The notes: generated from the sequence alone by a model not told the origin. A stretch of DNA of 64,000 nt from Epiperipatus broadwayi (GCA_028023455.1 JAQFVV010012446.1:184001-248000), one strand, 5' to 3'. Shown: positions 1-11,115, numbered from the stretch's first letter. Numbers and translations are program-made.

Positions 1-376
1 ATATTAAAAATGTCTTTACAAAAACTTTAACCATTTGTTTGGTTTTGTGATTACGCTTATTCACTAAATGTCTTTACCAAAAAACCAAAAAAAAAAAAAG
101 AGTTAAATATGTACTTTTTTGTCTGAAGAATTCGATTAGCTATTAAACTAGTGTAGGTGTTTATCAAATAATTTGCTTCGGGGTATATTCCCAACTTAAA
201 GTGTTAATGAATACAATAATTTTATATCTAATTTCAAACTCGCTATAAATTACATTTAAATCGGTTTCCAATGTTACCTACATATGTGTACTAACTAATA
301 GATAAATGTAATTGGAACATTTAAAATAAAGACCAATATATAAAAACAATTAAAATGACATCATCACAAATCTTCG
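1..376. repeat. Direct repeat, copy 1 (uninterrupted)
   Basis: This stretch is closely similar to 10614-11115 in the same orientation. Shared landmarks are the oligo-A tract near 85-105, the TTCGATTAGCTATTAA block near 131 and the final CATCACAAATCTTC ending at 376. The two copies diverge abruptly after that point. This copy lacks the SINE present in the other and so preserves the empty target site at about 127-141. The left end is cut by the window edge, so the unit may be longer. No protein signal is seen. Confidence 0.85.
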
Positions 377-521
377 AATAAATTCTATCCATACAAAATT
401 TTGATGCTAATTTTTTTTTACAATAAAATCTATCATAAAACGCTATCCACAAGACAGTTATTTAAACAGAAACGTTAATTTAAAAGAATGAATCTAATAT
501 CTAAAAGTTGGCGGATTTTTA

Positions 522-536
522 TCCCAAGTATGTTTT
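522..536. repeat. Target-site duplication, 3' side of the L1-like LINE
   Basis: TCCCAAGTATGTTTT occurs here and again at 6799-6813, exactly flanking the minus-strand LINE. The terminal T run merges with the LINE's poly(A) tail, seen as T on the plus strand, so the inner boundary is uncertain by a few bases. Confidence 0.85.
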
Positions 537-811
537 TTTTTTCTAAAAAGAAATTTATTTAACAAATTTAATATGAGTTACAATCAAGTGTAATAGTTTG
601 TATTGGAACTAAAGTTTATATTGGAACTTTGATCTGTGAGACATTTAGGTTGTTCATGTGCCACAGTTGGGACCATCTCAATGTTTATAAAGTTCTCTTT
701 TTGTGGGTGATGTTTGCCTAATATAGCACAGGTTGTGCATATGCTATGATTTATATCTTGTAGTCATTTAGGGCTATTGTGTTGTTACATGTGGTTGAGT
801 TGTCACTTATA

Positions 812-3800
812 CTATTGCTGCAGTATTGGAATCTCAAAGAGTTTCCAAGTGTCATCAAAGGTGCTGTTGGAGGCAAGCATTTGATCTCTTTTCTTTATTT
901 TGGTAATGGTGTCAATGAAGGTGAGAGCTGGGTTTCGACTTGAATCCTCAATGGCTAGTTGACAGCGTACCAGCCATAATGAGAATGTGAGGAAAATGGC
1001 CAGTCGGATCCAAGCATATGTTTTTGTGCCTAGGCATCTTTGAATAGAGGTGATCATGTTGTAGTTTATTTTAGAGTTAGAGTGAATTAACTGTCTGATG
1101 CAGTTGTACTTAGGGCATATGTTAATGATATGGTCAATTGTTTCCTCCTCTCGCTGACAGAGCTGACATTGGGGATCCAGGTTGCCATGGCTTCTTCTGT
1201 ATACTAGAAACAATCTAGTGGGAAGTGCATTAAGGTTTAACTTTATCACAAAGTCAAGATATTTGGCTTCCAGGCTCCAGAGCCTAAATTGGGAGATGAT
1301 TTTTTTATTTGTTATTTTAAGCCTGCAATCCTGTACTTGGCTGTGTGGGTGTTGTAGGCTATAGGCTTCCCAATAAGTTATTTTTGAATTGTATGAGGGT
1401 GGATTTCTTTTAGTTAGGTTGGAGTAGTAGGCTGAGAGGGATAGGATCCAGTCCTGTTTATGTGGTGGTGGTCGATCTGTGGGGGAGATTGTTGGAGCAA
1501 ATTCTAGATTGTCGAAAGTTAATGAGAGTTTGTGGATGAGATTATGAATTTTTTGCAGGGTGAAAGTTGAGACTGCATGGAGGGACAATCCGTTGAGCCT
1601 AGATGGATGGCGCATCCCTCCAATGCTAATGGCGACTGTCTTGCCACCCCAAAAAATTTTAGAGCACATTGAGTTAAGTTTGTTTTCAAATTTTTTTGTT
1701 AATTTAACAATTGGTAAGTAATAGTTGATTTTAGAAAAAAGGACTTTGTTTAATATGGTTACCTTTCCATGCAGTGAAAGGTATATTTTGGAGAGAGATG
1801 TTGTTATTTTATTAGCTGAATTTAATATGTCATTTTGAATTAGTGAGGTGATGGTGGCTGGGGGTTTATAAAATGGTATTCCAAGGAAGTTTTGCAGCTC
1901 ACCCAGAAAGGTGCTGTTGATTCTTTTTCCAGTTGCAATTTTCCATGTCGCCGATTTTTGGAGGTTAAAGGTAAGTTTATATTGAGAAGTGTATTTGGTT
2001 AGTATTTTGTAGAGGAGAGGAAGGTATTTGTGTGAAGGTAATATTATGAGTATATCATCCATGTATGCCAGTACTCCTACTTCTTTCTTTAGACAGGGCA
2101 CATAGATGCCAGGCAGTTGCCTTTGGATGTCAACAAGGAGAGGGTTAATGTACGCTGCAAATAGGAGAGCACTGAGGGGAGAGCCCTGTGGGATGGAGAG
2201 TGTAGGTTTGAAGCAACTGGAAGTGTTCCCATTTAGAGATATCATTATTTGGCAGTTACTGAGCAGGTTGTCAATGATTTGTAGGAAGGGATTAGGTATG
2301 GAGTATTCTGCTAGTGTTTAGAGAAGAATATTGGTCCTGACAGAATCAAACACTGCAGCTATATCAAGTTGTATGGCAATTGGTTTTGTCTTTTTGTGAG
2401 TCCTAAGGTAGTTTACAAGGGTTTTAACTTGGGCCATGGCTAGGATGGTGGATGAACCTTTTTTTGCATATTGTGCATTGGAAAGGTGTTTTAGTATGCA
2501 TTCTTGGATTGAGTCTTTTATAATGGACTCTATGATTTTTATCATGAGGGGGGTCATTGAAATTGGTCAAAGACTTGAAAGTTCTGTTGGAGGTTTGTTC
2601 TTTTTGAGGAAGGGAACCATTGCTATAGGGTAGAGGTTTGGAATGTTTTTCCTACCCTCGGCCAGATAGTCAATCATTTGTGCTATTATTGGAATAGAGA
2701 ACTGGCTAAGATGGGAGATGAGAAAACGAGGAATGCCATGAATGCCTGGATGTATTCTGTCTGGAAGTGATTCTAATTTGTTGTGTATTATTTTGTGTGT
2801 GATATTGTGAGGGTCTGCAGTTTCATTCCAGGTGGTTGTTGGTGGTTCTGGCTCAGCTTGTAGGGAGTCTTGGAAGTGTTGTTTGATTCCCTCTATCATT
2901 TGCAGTCCAATCCAGGATTGACCTTTGTGAGTGATCATGTTTGGTACATTTTTATTTTTTGTGGTTCCAAGAGCCCAGCGAATGTATCCTCGAGTCCAAC
3001 AGTGCTGAGACTCCAGGTATAGCTTAGCTCTTTTGATGGAGAGGTATTCGGCAAGTTTTATTTGTTTACTTTTGTATTGTAGTTTGAGTGCTATTATATT
3101 TTTGATGTTTGATGTATTACTTGGGATTTCACTGAGTTTGGTGTTTATTTCCATTAAATCCTTCAGCAATCTTACTGGACCTTTGAGTTTCTGAGTGTAA
3201 TTGCTAATTAGAGATTGCAGGATCTCAATGAATGAAAACCAAGCAACCTCTGTGGGAGTTATTAAGATATTTATTTTGTGGAAGTAAATGTAGGCTTCAG
3301 AGATGATAGCTTCTGTTGCTGTTGTGTGTGTGATCATACGTATTGTTTGTGGGCTGGATTCTCCAGTATATAAAGTCTTATCTGGTGTGATATCGATGAG
3401 TTGTGCAAGGTGATCTGAGAAGGATGTAATTTGTAGCTTTGCTTCAATTTGAAAATGTAGCTCGGGAGAGTAGTAGAACAGATCTATCAGAGTTCTGGTA
3501 TTCTGAGTATAGAAGGAGAAAGATCCTGGAGGTAGAAATCCCTCCCTGCACATGAGTGTTTTGTTAATTAGGTGTAGGTATTTGTTGTTGAAGTTGGTGT
3601 AACTGATATTAAAGTCACCGAGCAGCAGAATAGGGGCTGGGTTAGAGTGTAGGACCATGTTGATCATCTGTACTATGTAGTGGTAGTTGGTGGTTGAGTT
3701 CTGGGTATAAATGAATACAATGTTTAAAATAAAATTGTTATAGTTAACTTTGATTATCATTATGTTATTATCAAGATACAGGATATTAAAGTCATTTGGT

Positions 3801-4084
3801 GGTGATTTTCTATTGATAATAATACCTATCCCTCCGGAGGCTGTGAGAGCTGTGGAGAATTTTAGAAAGCCATAGTTTTCAAGCCCTTCAGTAATTGTGT
3901 AGCTTGAGTTTACATGGTATTTTGTTTCTGCCATCAGGAATATGTGAGGAGAGTTGGAGTTTATCCATTGCCTGATGGCATGTATGCGTTGGGGAGAGTT
4001 AAGGCCTCTCACATTAATGCTTACTATTTTGATTGACATAATTGTTGTATTATCTTTGGAGCATTGTACGAGTGTACTGTGCAT
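812..4084 (-). pseudogene. LINE ORF2: endonuclease-reverse transcriptase, two in-frame stops
   Basis: One reading frame of 1090 codons encodes the protein that nicks DNA and copies LINE RNA into the target. The endonuclease is N-terminal: NVRGLNS near residue 25, AETK, GDFN and SDHL are its usual catalytic blocks. The reverse transcriptase follows, with PQGSPLSALLF and YMDDILI (the DD metal-binding pair). A Cys/His cluster (CQLCQ...HIINICP) lies near the C terminus. Two stops break it without frameshifts. TGA at 2567-2569 falls where the conserved Arg of the RPIS-type reverse-transcriptase motif belongs. TAA at 2318-2320 lies before the YMDD region. Both are explained by single C-to-T changes, the first at a CpG. 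ATG 4084 is chosen because it follows the ORF1 stop closely and precedes the endonuclease start. Activity in this copy is not expected. Confidence 0.9.
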
Positions 4085-4105
4085 TACTTATTTTGTTTGT
4101 GGATG

Positions 4106-6653
4106 TTATTGTTCTTGGAGTGGTGAGGACCAATCCGCTATGAAATCATTTGATTTGTTTGTGTAGGTGTATTCAAGAAGTGTGACTTTTTCTTGGCTAC
4201 TAGGTAAGTTGATGTGGGATTTTCCATCTTTTGTGGAGTATGTGTCATTTTCTATGAGCTCTGATTCATGTATAGACTGTCCTTTCTTTTCAGGTGATGA
4301 TACGCTTTCTTTCCTTCTCTTATTATTGTTATCTTTGGATGGAGAAGGGTCAATGGGTAGGATAGGTTTTGTATTTTTTGGGTTGATGTATGTGTCTTCA
4401 TCTGAGCTTGGACTGCTGGAGAGGTTGTGTTTTTTCTTATTACGTTTTCTCTTTTGGCTTTTATCCTGGATTGGATGTTGCAGAACATTGTTTGAGTTTG
4501 TGCAAGATGTGTTTTGTTGATAGATTATTGTGTCATCAGAATCTGTGGCACTTTCTTCATTGGAATCGTTATTGTTGTTTGTTAGAGTTGTGATATTTCC
4601 ATCATTATTAGTTTGCCCTTGCTGATTTGGAGTGTTTAGTATATCAAGGTTGTAAGTGTTTGATTTTATTAGGGTTGAGGGGTTGGGTATGAGAGGGTCA
4701 CTGGTGAGATTGAGTGGTGTGATCCTTGTTTTGGTGACTGGTAGTATTATATCCATTGACTTGTGTTGTTGTGGAGAATGCATGATAGTTGGACTTAAGG
4801 TGTTGTTATAGATTGCACTGGTTTGAGTTCTATTTATGTCTAATGATTGAGTTGTTTCTGGATTTTGTTCAGATCTGTTTGGTTCTGTGTTTTCTGTCTG
4901 CATGGGTTCAAGTTGGATTAGGTTTTCAGTGATCACCTTTGTTGTTGTTGTGTTTGATTCTGTGGATTTCTTGAAACATTTGTGAATCTTGTTTTTCTTG
5001 GATCCGCAGTTTTTGCAGATCCTTGCCGGACAGTCCTTGATTAGGTGAGAGCGTTCAAGGCAGTGAAAGCACTGTGGTGGAATGCCATGGAGTGATATTA
5101 CCATTGGGGATCCACATGCATGAACCTCAGTAGGAATGTCTGTGGAGCTGACTCCATTCTTCAGGGTGATGGTGAATGCGGCTGTGTTAGTTGGAATGAG
5201 GTTATTTAAGTATTCAAATTTCCCGATTTTGCCATATTTCTCAAGTATGGACTGTAGTTCAATGTGATTGAAATTCATAATACAGTTCTTTATGATGCCG
5301 TGTAATGTGGTAGGTCTGTTGTTATCAATTGTTATTAAATATTTGTCATTAAGAACTCTGATGTTATTTTTGAAAGAGTTTTTTCCTCCCCATGTTTTGA
5401 ATTCCGTTATTATGTATCTGTCATTGGGGTGAGTGAAAATTCTGTTAATGCTTGTTGCTATGTTTTTTTCTGTTACCATATTTATAAAATTCTCAAGTGG
5501 GAATTTGAAGAGATTGCCATTTGTGTCTGTTGTTGTTAGGATGAGTGTTTTATCATTAGTGTAGTTTATAAAAGATTTCATTAATTTATCTGGAACAGAA
5601 TTGATAAATTTAGTTTGTATGTCTTGGTAGGTTTGTTCATTATCCTGTATTGGGTTTGTGTTTCTAAAATTATGTATAGTTTGGATGTCTTCTTCTGCAT
5701 CTAGATTAATAATGCTTAGTAATGGGCTGTTGTCTGGATTAGGGTTTAGTTCGTTTTGGGAAGAGGAAAATGATGTATGATAAAGTGTTTCAGCATAAGA
5801 TTTATTTGATTTTGGTAAGTTTTTTATTTCCGTTTTATTTTCATTCTGAAATTGTTCTGTATGATCTGTTTTTGTTTGTTTGGGATCTGTAGTTTTCCAA
5901 TTTTTATTATTTAGTGGATCGCTACAATGTGACTGCTTTGTAGCGGTTTTGTTTAACGTTTGATTTGTAGCAGAATCGGTGTTAAAATTGCTGTTGGAAT
6001 TTGTTTTAGCTTTTGAACTTATTGGTTTAGTTGGGTTATTGTCTAAGAGGAGTGGATCTGTTGTTATATGTTGATATTTGTTTTTAATTTTGTTTGGGGA
6101 ACGTCCATGGTTAACGTGTACATAGTTATCGTTATTTTCTTGGTTTGTGCCCTCTTGCGATTTTGTGAAATAATTATTGGTTAAACTTTGAGAATTAATA
6201 TCTCTGCTATCTGACGCTTCTAGGACAAACTTTTTCCGTTAATAATTAAGTTTTTTTGTTTCTGAATCTAATTCTTTTGGTTCCAAAGCTCTAGAACTAA
6301 TATTAGATTTTTTATGAATTAATTTGTGATCTGCGTGGCGTTGTTTGTCGCCCTCTTGCGGATTTTCAAAATCGTTTTCACTATTTACGATACTTTCAAA
6401 GTTGAAATTTGCTTTTTTGAACTCTGTTTTCATTGCTATTTGACCAGAGTTATTTTTTAAAGGTATTGCTAAGGTTAAAATTTGGTGTATTATGTGTAAT
6501 TTGATCATTATTTGGGCTTTTAAAATCATCTGTGCTTGCATTGAAATTTGTGTCATTGTGTCTTTTTTCATCATAATCGGTTTTAATAGGACTATTTACG
6601 GTTTTAGAATTATTCTTGCCAACGGCAGATTCAGGGCTTTTTTGCCCCTCCAT
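4106..6653 (-). pseudogene. LINE ORF1: nucleic-acid-binding protein with CCHC knuckles, broken
   Basis: About 849 codons run from ATG 6653 to TAA 4106. The first ~65 codons are in a shifted frame: a one-base change near the A/T run at about 6450-6475 separates them from the rest. One in-frame TAA lies at 6239-6241; below it the frame is open down to 4109. The N-terminal half is rich in Asn, Ser, Thr and Lys and probably disordered. Near 4995-5085 lie two closely spaced zinc knuckles (CFHCLERSHLIKDC, then CKNCGSKKNKIHKCF). The C-terminal part again is polar and low in complexity. By analogy with LINE ORF1 proteins it would coat the element's RNA. Its frame equals that of ORF2, from which it is separated by 19 bp. 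Confidence 0.85.
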
Positions 6654-6798
6654 GTTTATTAAGTAATTTTAAACTCACTTACTCACTGCCTTGAGTTGTT
6701 TTAACAACTCCAATTTCCAGAAATCTAATTATTATTTGGTTTATTTTCTCACTCAATTTACAGTGTTGCTGAAGAATATACACCATCTACTGGCTTGT

Positions 6799-6813
6799 TC
6801 CCAAGTATGTTTT
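6799..6813. repeat. Target-site duplication, 5' side of the L1-like LINE
   Basis: Second copy of TCCCAAGTATGTTTT (first at 522-536). It places the element's 5' end at about 6798, giving a 5' UTR of about 145 bp. Confidence 0.85.
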
Positions 6814-8140
6814 AGTGCCAAACTGAAGATTCTTATAACTGCAAAATATTTTATTCGCAGATCAACTAACCGATGGGATTTTTTTGTTGTCGTTATCGAA
6901 GCAAACACAACTATTTTGTTAAAATAACAGATTAAAGTTATTATCTTTAAAAAACTCTTCAGGGAGCAAAAATATAGTGATAAATATTACCCGAATTTAG
7001 GGTATTTGTTTCTTTGAAATCTGATTGCTCCAAGCACTGAAACTATGAGGTCCTTTGGTTTTATAAAATTCTCTTGGAGAAGACTATAATCGCTATAAAA
7101 GTTACTTTTCCCGGTGCTTGATGATTTAAACTAAGTAAATAATGGGTTCCATGTTGTCTTTTTCACTATAATAGATGTTCTTCTCAACTACCGAGGTTTT
7201 TAATGATTTTGGGCAGGATTAAAAGATCATCTAAATCAGGTAACTTTGCAAAAAAAAAAAACACCCCAACTATACAATTACAATCTATTTACCATTTTAT
7301 GAGACCTGATAATATCTTTCAGGACTTGCTGATTCGTGATGTAACAGTTGACGCACTAAGTTGACTGGACATTGCTTTACAAATCCAGGGTTGAAAAACA
7401 AGTTCACTCGTGTATTTATTTGGTTTAAAACATTTATTTTTCTGATAATTTTTATTCATGAGGAATTTTGAAACTCTTAGTTTTTACTAAAATAATTTTA
7501 TATTAATTAAAACTATTAATTTAATAGAATTAACAACAGAAAAAATATCAAATTCAAATATTTACATAAAAAATAAAAAGCAGATAATTATGTTTCCAGC
7601 GTATTTGCGTAAACGATAGTTCCAAAAGATTTAGCTAAATAAATATAATATAGGGGGCGTTGCCAATAGCTCAAACAAGCTCTTATTTAATAAGTGATAT
7701 TTAAAATCTCTTATCTAAAATATTCTTATCCCCAGACGAATTATGTCACGTTATATATGACTTGCTTTATTGATTATATATATATATGGTGGTAAAAAGA
7801 AAAAAAATCTACTTCTAATAAACTAATTTGCAAGACATTACAAGCAGATTTTTTTGGGGGGGTAGTGAGACTAAACTCAAAGATGCTAAAATTTTAGTAT
7901 GACATTTTTCTGAATTAAACTAGGAAGAAACTTATATAAATCGATTATTAGATAAAATTAAACTCAACTTTAATAAGATTTAAACTGCTTTTGCCTGAAA
8001 GTTTGTGATGATGATATACTATTAATGTGATCTGTTGGGCTATTTCTATCATTTATGAGTGAATGTTGGATGTATAGAAAATTTTAAACTTGATTTAAAC
8101 TTTTTAAATACAAACAACTTGTTAGCAGTAATACACAATT
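6814..8140. other. AT-rich stretch without recognisable genes
   Basis: Only short spurious frames and homopolymer runs were seen, for example an A run near 7248 and a T/G run near 7850. No protein motif, RNA gene or clear repeat was recognised. Confidence 0.6.
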
Positions 8141-8200
8141 AGACAATAGACGTTTCGAGTAGCATTTTTCTCCTCTCTTCATCAAGTGTTGCTGGCTTGA
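8141..8200 (-). ncRNA. Weak hammerhead-like motif beside the Penelope relic
   Basis: Read on the minus strand there is UUGAUGA, an AGAG...CUC stem II with a long loop, then CGAAACGUC, which contains GAAA, a small ACGU palindrome and C17. Penelope-like elements are known to carry hammerhead motifs in their terminal repeats, and this lies downstream, in the minus sense, of a GIY-YIG relic at 8467-8754. The first core base is U instead of C and stem I is poor, so this is at best a decayed ribozyme. Confidence 0.35.
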
Positions 8201-8224
8201 TATGCACAGTGACAGTATTTGCAT

Positions 8225-8306
8225 AGAAGTTGAACTCACTCATTTAGATTCTTGAATAGCAAATTTAAGGCAAACATTCTAACCAACTGAGCTATTCTAT
8301 CAAAGG
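8225..8306 (-). repeat. tRNA-like / SINE-like sequence
   Basis: On the minus strand an A-box-like block TAGCTCAGTTGG is followed about 60 bases later by GAGTTCAACTTC, a weak B box. The gap is long for a tRNA and no good cloverleaf is visible. A tRNA-derived repeat or tRNA pseudogene is likelier than a functional tRNA. It lies between the hammerhead-like motif and the GIY-YIG relic. Confidence 0.45.
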
Positions 8307-8466
8307 CAACAGATAGTAGAAATTTGATATATTTATATATAAGGGTTAGTTCAAATTCTCCCGAATTTTTTTTCCCTAAGCCCTTCAATTTACTTATTTT
8401 TTTTTTTTATATTAATTTTTCCTAAGAGCAAGATTAATTAGAGGCTTCCATACATTGTGTATTGCC

Positions 8467-8754
8467 TTATTGGGTTGTCTTATATGATTTTTTTACCAGT
8501 GTCATATGAGCAGCTTCCTTGAATTTTCTTCTATGCATTTTCCCCTCTTTATCCAAATTTTTATGTTTCTCCAAATTAAACATATGGTCATTAGTAAATA
8601 CATGGTCTGCTATCTTAGACACATCTGGTTTTTCTCTTTTAAACATTAGCTTGTGTCCTTTCAATCGCTGTTCAACAGGGTGACAAGTCTCACAAAAATA
8701 TTTTCTTCCACATTCACATGATATTTCATAGATGCTGTTTTTGTTCTTCAGCAT
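8467..8754 (-). pseudogene. Penelope-like element, GIY-YIG endonuclease relic
   Basis: This 95-codon frame matches the end of the Penelope-like retroelement polyprotein, whose GIY-YIG nuclease cuts the target. It begins with IYEISCECGRKYFCETC, the position of the GIY...YIG pair plus the Cys ladder typical of these elements. It continues with a VEQRLKGHK helix segment and then ADHVFTNDHMFNLEKHK, the usual His-containing tail. The second half of the signature is degraded (YFCET where YIGET is usual), so catalysis would be impaired. No reverse transcriptase was found upstream, so only the 3' end of the element remains. The hammerhead-like motif and tRNA-like block lie just beyond it. Confidence 0.7.
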
Positions 8755-9714
8755 TTTCAGTTTAGGATTAGTAGAAGTAAGAATTCCTCAAAGTATTGTA
8801 AGGCTTTGGAAAGCTGTTCTGATGTTATATTGACTGCAAATTTTCTTTAATTTGGCAGCCATTGCTGATATGTATGGACACACTACCGTACCAATAATTG
8901 TTTTTGTGTGTGTGTGTGTCTCTTTGTGCTGCCTGTTAAAAACTTACAAAAAAAAAGATAGAGATTTAAAAAGTATAAAACGATTAACAAGTATATTTTT
9001 AATTTACCGTGAATTCAAAAGTCATAGTAGATTAAAATTATTTGGGATAATTAGAAATGTTATATCTAAGTTACTTTAGGAAAAAAGCTAGATATGAAAA
9101 TATTTGAGTAATAAAATATAATTTTATTTTTGAATGACTAACTGTCCCCAAATTTATCAGAATTTATTTTCTTTCAGGAAATGTATAATAGGTTATATAT
9201 GCAATATTTTGTTTTAAACAAATATCAAAACATTGATGCTTTACATAAACATCAATAGTAAATATTTTTAAATTCGTCCAACATTTGTTTGCAATAAGGA
9301 AACACTTTATAATTATTTTCATTTTGAGATGAATCTGAAAAATATTATAAATTAGTAAATAAATGATTAAATAGATAGTCACTTGAAATTTATGAAACGT
9401 TAGATCACTCAAACAATAGAGTGATCTTCGATACAGAAACAGGCATCAATTAGCTTCAAAATTCATTGTTTTACTCTGAAGAAAACTGCCCATGAAACTA
9501 TAAATTGATATGCCTGTATAAATTAATTAAATATTAATAAATTCAAATAATGGCATTTTCACTTTCTCTTACTTCAAAAGAAATACATGCAGGCACACAC
9601 AACATCTCTAGTAAATTTTAATTTCTTTTCAATGGGAAAAAAAATGAAAACACAAAACCTGAAATAATGATTTTAAGGCCCAAACTTTATATTTATGTTG
9701 TCCCCCCCTCCCCA
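8755..9714. other. AT-rich stretch without recognisable genes
   Basis: Contains a short GT run near 8908, weak frames and nothing recognisable as a gene or repeat. Confidence 0.55.
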
Positions 9715-9806
9715 TATGTCATAGCATCAGCCGGGACGCGAACCCACACCCGTCTGCAACCAACTACTTGCTTGCAAGGCGACCTCTCGGCTAACAACGC
9801 TTGACA
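9715..9806 (-). mobile_element. tRNA-derived SINE, copy 1
   Basis: About 92 bp, minus strand. It has an A box TAGCCGAGAGG (9783-9793) and a B box reading GGTTCGCGTCC on the minus strand (about 9733-9743), about 40 bases apart as in a tRNA. Nearly the same sequence recurs at 10757-10866 (plus) and 19450-19554 (minus). The body ends soon after the tRNA-like part, so this is a very short SINE type. Transcription by RNA polymerase III from the internal promoter is inferred. Confidence 0.75.
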
Positions 9807-10163
9807 TATTTACGTGGTTTTTAAATTTAAAGTCACTTTATATTGCTATATAATTGTAGTTTTATATATAAGGTTTTTTTGGCAGACATTTTCAAAATAT
9901 AGTTATTATATATTGTAATTATAATAAAAATAATAAATATAACGGTAATTTTTATTATAATTACATTTTTTTTCTAATTAACGGACATTTTATTTTTATT
10001 ATATATGTATATATAGTTTTTAATTTTATGCAAAATATTCAAATTTATTCAAACTTTATGGTATTTACATTTTAATAACACTTTTTTTTTTTAAAGATTT
10101 TTTCATTGCGTGATTACTCTTGGACAAACGGCAATAAAATTAAACATCTAAAGTTTACTCAGA
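9807..10163. other. AT-rich leader ahead of the small ORF
   Basis: Very AT-rich DNA with TATATA runs near 10001-10015. No confident promoter could be picked out. An in-frame stop about 24 bases before ATG 10164 shows the ORF does not extend upstream without splicing. Confidence 0.4.
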
Positions 10164-10460
10164 ATGCAACCCTTATCCATTTACACCCTTCTTGAAAACA
10201 TTTCAAAGCACTATAACCTTACGGAGGATTTGACTTCGGAGGCCTATTATGACTATATATATATAGCAAATGTTTTTCCGAATATAACTCCACCGTGTCT
10301 TGCATATTATGTACTGTTAAACATTGTAGAGGAAAATTTTGGTTTCGAACTACTGCTTGCAGAAATATATGATGCGGCTCATCTGTGGATACAACAACCG
10401 ATTTCCTTGGAAGCGTATTATACAGTTCGGGACTATATAAAGGAAATTATAGGAAATTGA
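10164..10460 (+). CDS. Hypothetical 98-residue acidic protein
   Basis: ATG 10164 to TGA 10458-10460. I do not recognise the family. The product is rich in Tyr, Leu, Ile, Glu and Asp and poor in Lys and Cys, unlike the Lys/Asn/Phe-rich frames expected by chance in this AT-rich DNA. There is no signal peptide, obvious membrane segment or zinc motif, and the repeated EAYYD / EAYYT pattern hints at a helical, possibly duplicated fold. It lies 154 bp before the repeat at 10614, whose other copy starts at the window edge, so a paralogue may exist to the left of position 1. It could be a captive gene of an unknown element, a terminal exon or chance. Confidence 0.35.
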   Translation: MQPLSIYTLLENISKHYNLTEDLTSEAYYDYIYIANVFPNITPPCLAYYVLLNIVEENFGFELLLAEIYDAAHLWIQQPISLEAYYTVRDYIKEIIGN

Positions 10461-10613
10461 AAAGTTACAAATAACTATATTTATTAGAGATGCCGTATCG
10501 TTTTTAATTATTGTGACTAAAACAGATTTTTTTTTAATTTTTGTATTTAACTAAGGAAATTTAATATTTTTTTATTAATTTGACTTCTATTTATATGCTG
10601 TATTATCATTTAA

Positions 10614-11115
10614 TAATAAAAATGTCTTAGAAAAACTTTAACCGTTTGTTTGCTTTTGTGATTATGCTAATTAAATATTTTTATTCACCAAATATCTTTA
10701 CCAAAAAAAAAAAAAAGTTAAATATGTACTTTTTTGACCGAAGTATTCGATTAGCTGTCAAACGTTGTTAGCCGAGAGGTCATCGCAGCCGCCTTGCAAG
10801 CAAGTAGTTGGTTGCAGACGGGTGTGGGTTCGCGTCCCGGCCGATGCTATAACATATGAAAAAAAAAGTATTCGATTAGCTATTAATCTAGTGTATGTGT
10901 TTATCAAATAATTTGCTTCAGGGTACATTCCCAACTCAAAGTCTTAATGAATACAATAATTTTACATCTTATTTCGAACTAACTATAAATTATATTTAAA
11001 TCGATTTCCAATGTTACCTACATATATGTACTAACTAATAGATAAATGTAATTGGAACATTTAAAATAAAGACCAATATATAAAAACAATTAAAATGACA
11101 TCATCACAAATCTTC
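10614..11115. repeat. Direct repeat, copy 2, interrupted by a SINE
   Basis: Matches 1-376 closely, including the shared end CATCACAAATCTTC. The only large difference is the SINE and its target duplication at 10742-10881. Sequence after 11115 is unrelated to that after 376. Confidence 0.85.
10757..10866 (+). mobile_element. tRNA-derived SINE, copy 2, with target duplication and known empty site
   Basis: A box TAGCCGAGAGG at 10769-10779, B box GGTTCGCGTCC at 10827-10837, then an A run of about 9. The 15-bp AGTATTCGATTAGCT flanks it on both sides (10742-10756 and 10867-10881), the mark of LINE-driven insertion. The unoccupied version of the site is preserved in the other repeat copy at about 127-141, so this insertion happened after the repeat duplicated. 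Confidence 0.9.

Larger units (their letters stand above)
533..6798 (-). mobile_element. Nearly full-length L1-like LINE retrotransposon
   Basis: This is a non-LTR retrotransposon of about 6.27 kb read on the minus strand. The order is a 5' UTR of about 145 bp (6654-6798), ORF1 (6653-4106), a 19-bp gap, ORF2 (4084-812), a 3' UTR of about 270 bp and a short A tail (T run 533-542). It is flanked by a 15-bp target duplication, as expected for target-primed reverse transcription. ORF1 carries CCHC knuckles. ORF2 carries an apurinic-type endonuclease, a reverse transcriptase and a C-terminal Cys/His motif. Damage is light: one frameshift and one stop in ORF1, two stops in ORF2. Placement near the L1/Tx1 group is inferred from ORF layout and the C-terminal region. 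A divergent relative ends at 63751. Confidence 0.9.

Noticed and set aside
4167-4593. Plus-strand frames of 67-117 codons opposite the LINE ORF1
   Set aside because: They are antisense shadows of the low-complexity part of ORF1.
8225-8306. Functional tRNA gene
   Set aside because: A-to-B-box distance and stems do not give a good cloverleaf; repeat-derived explanation preferred.
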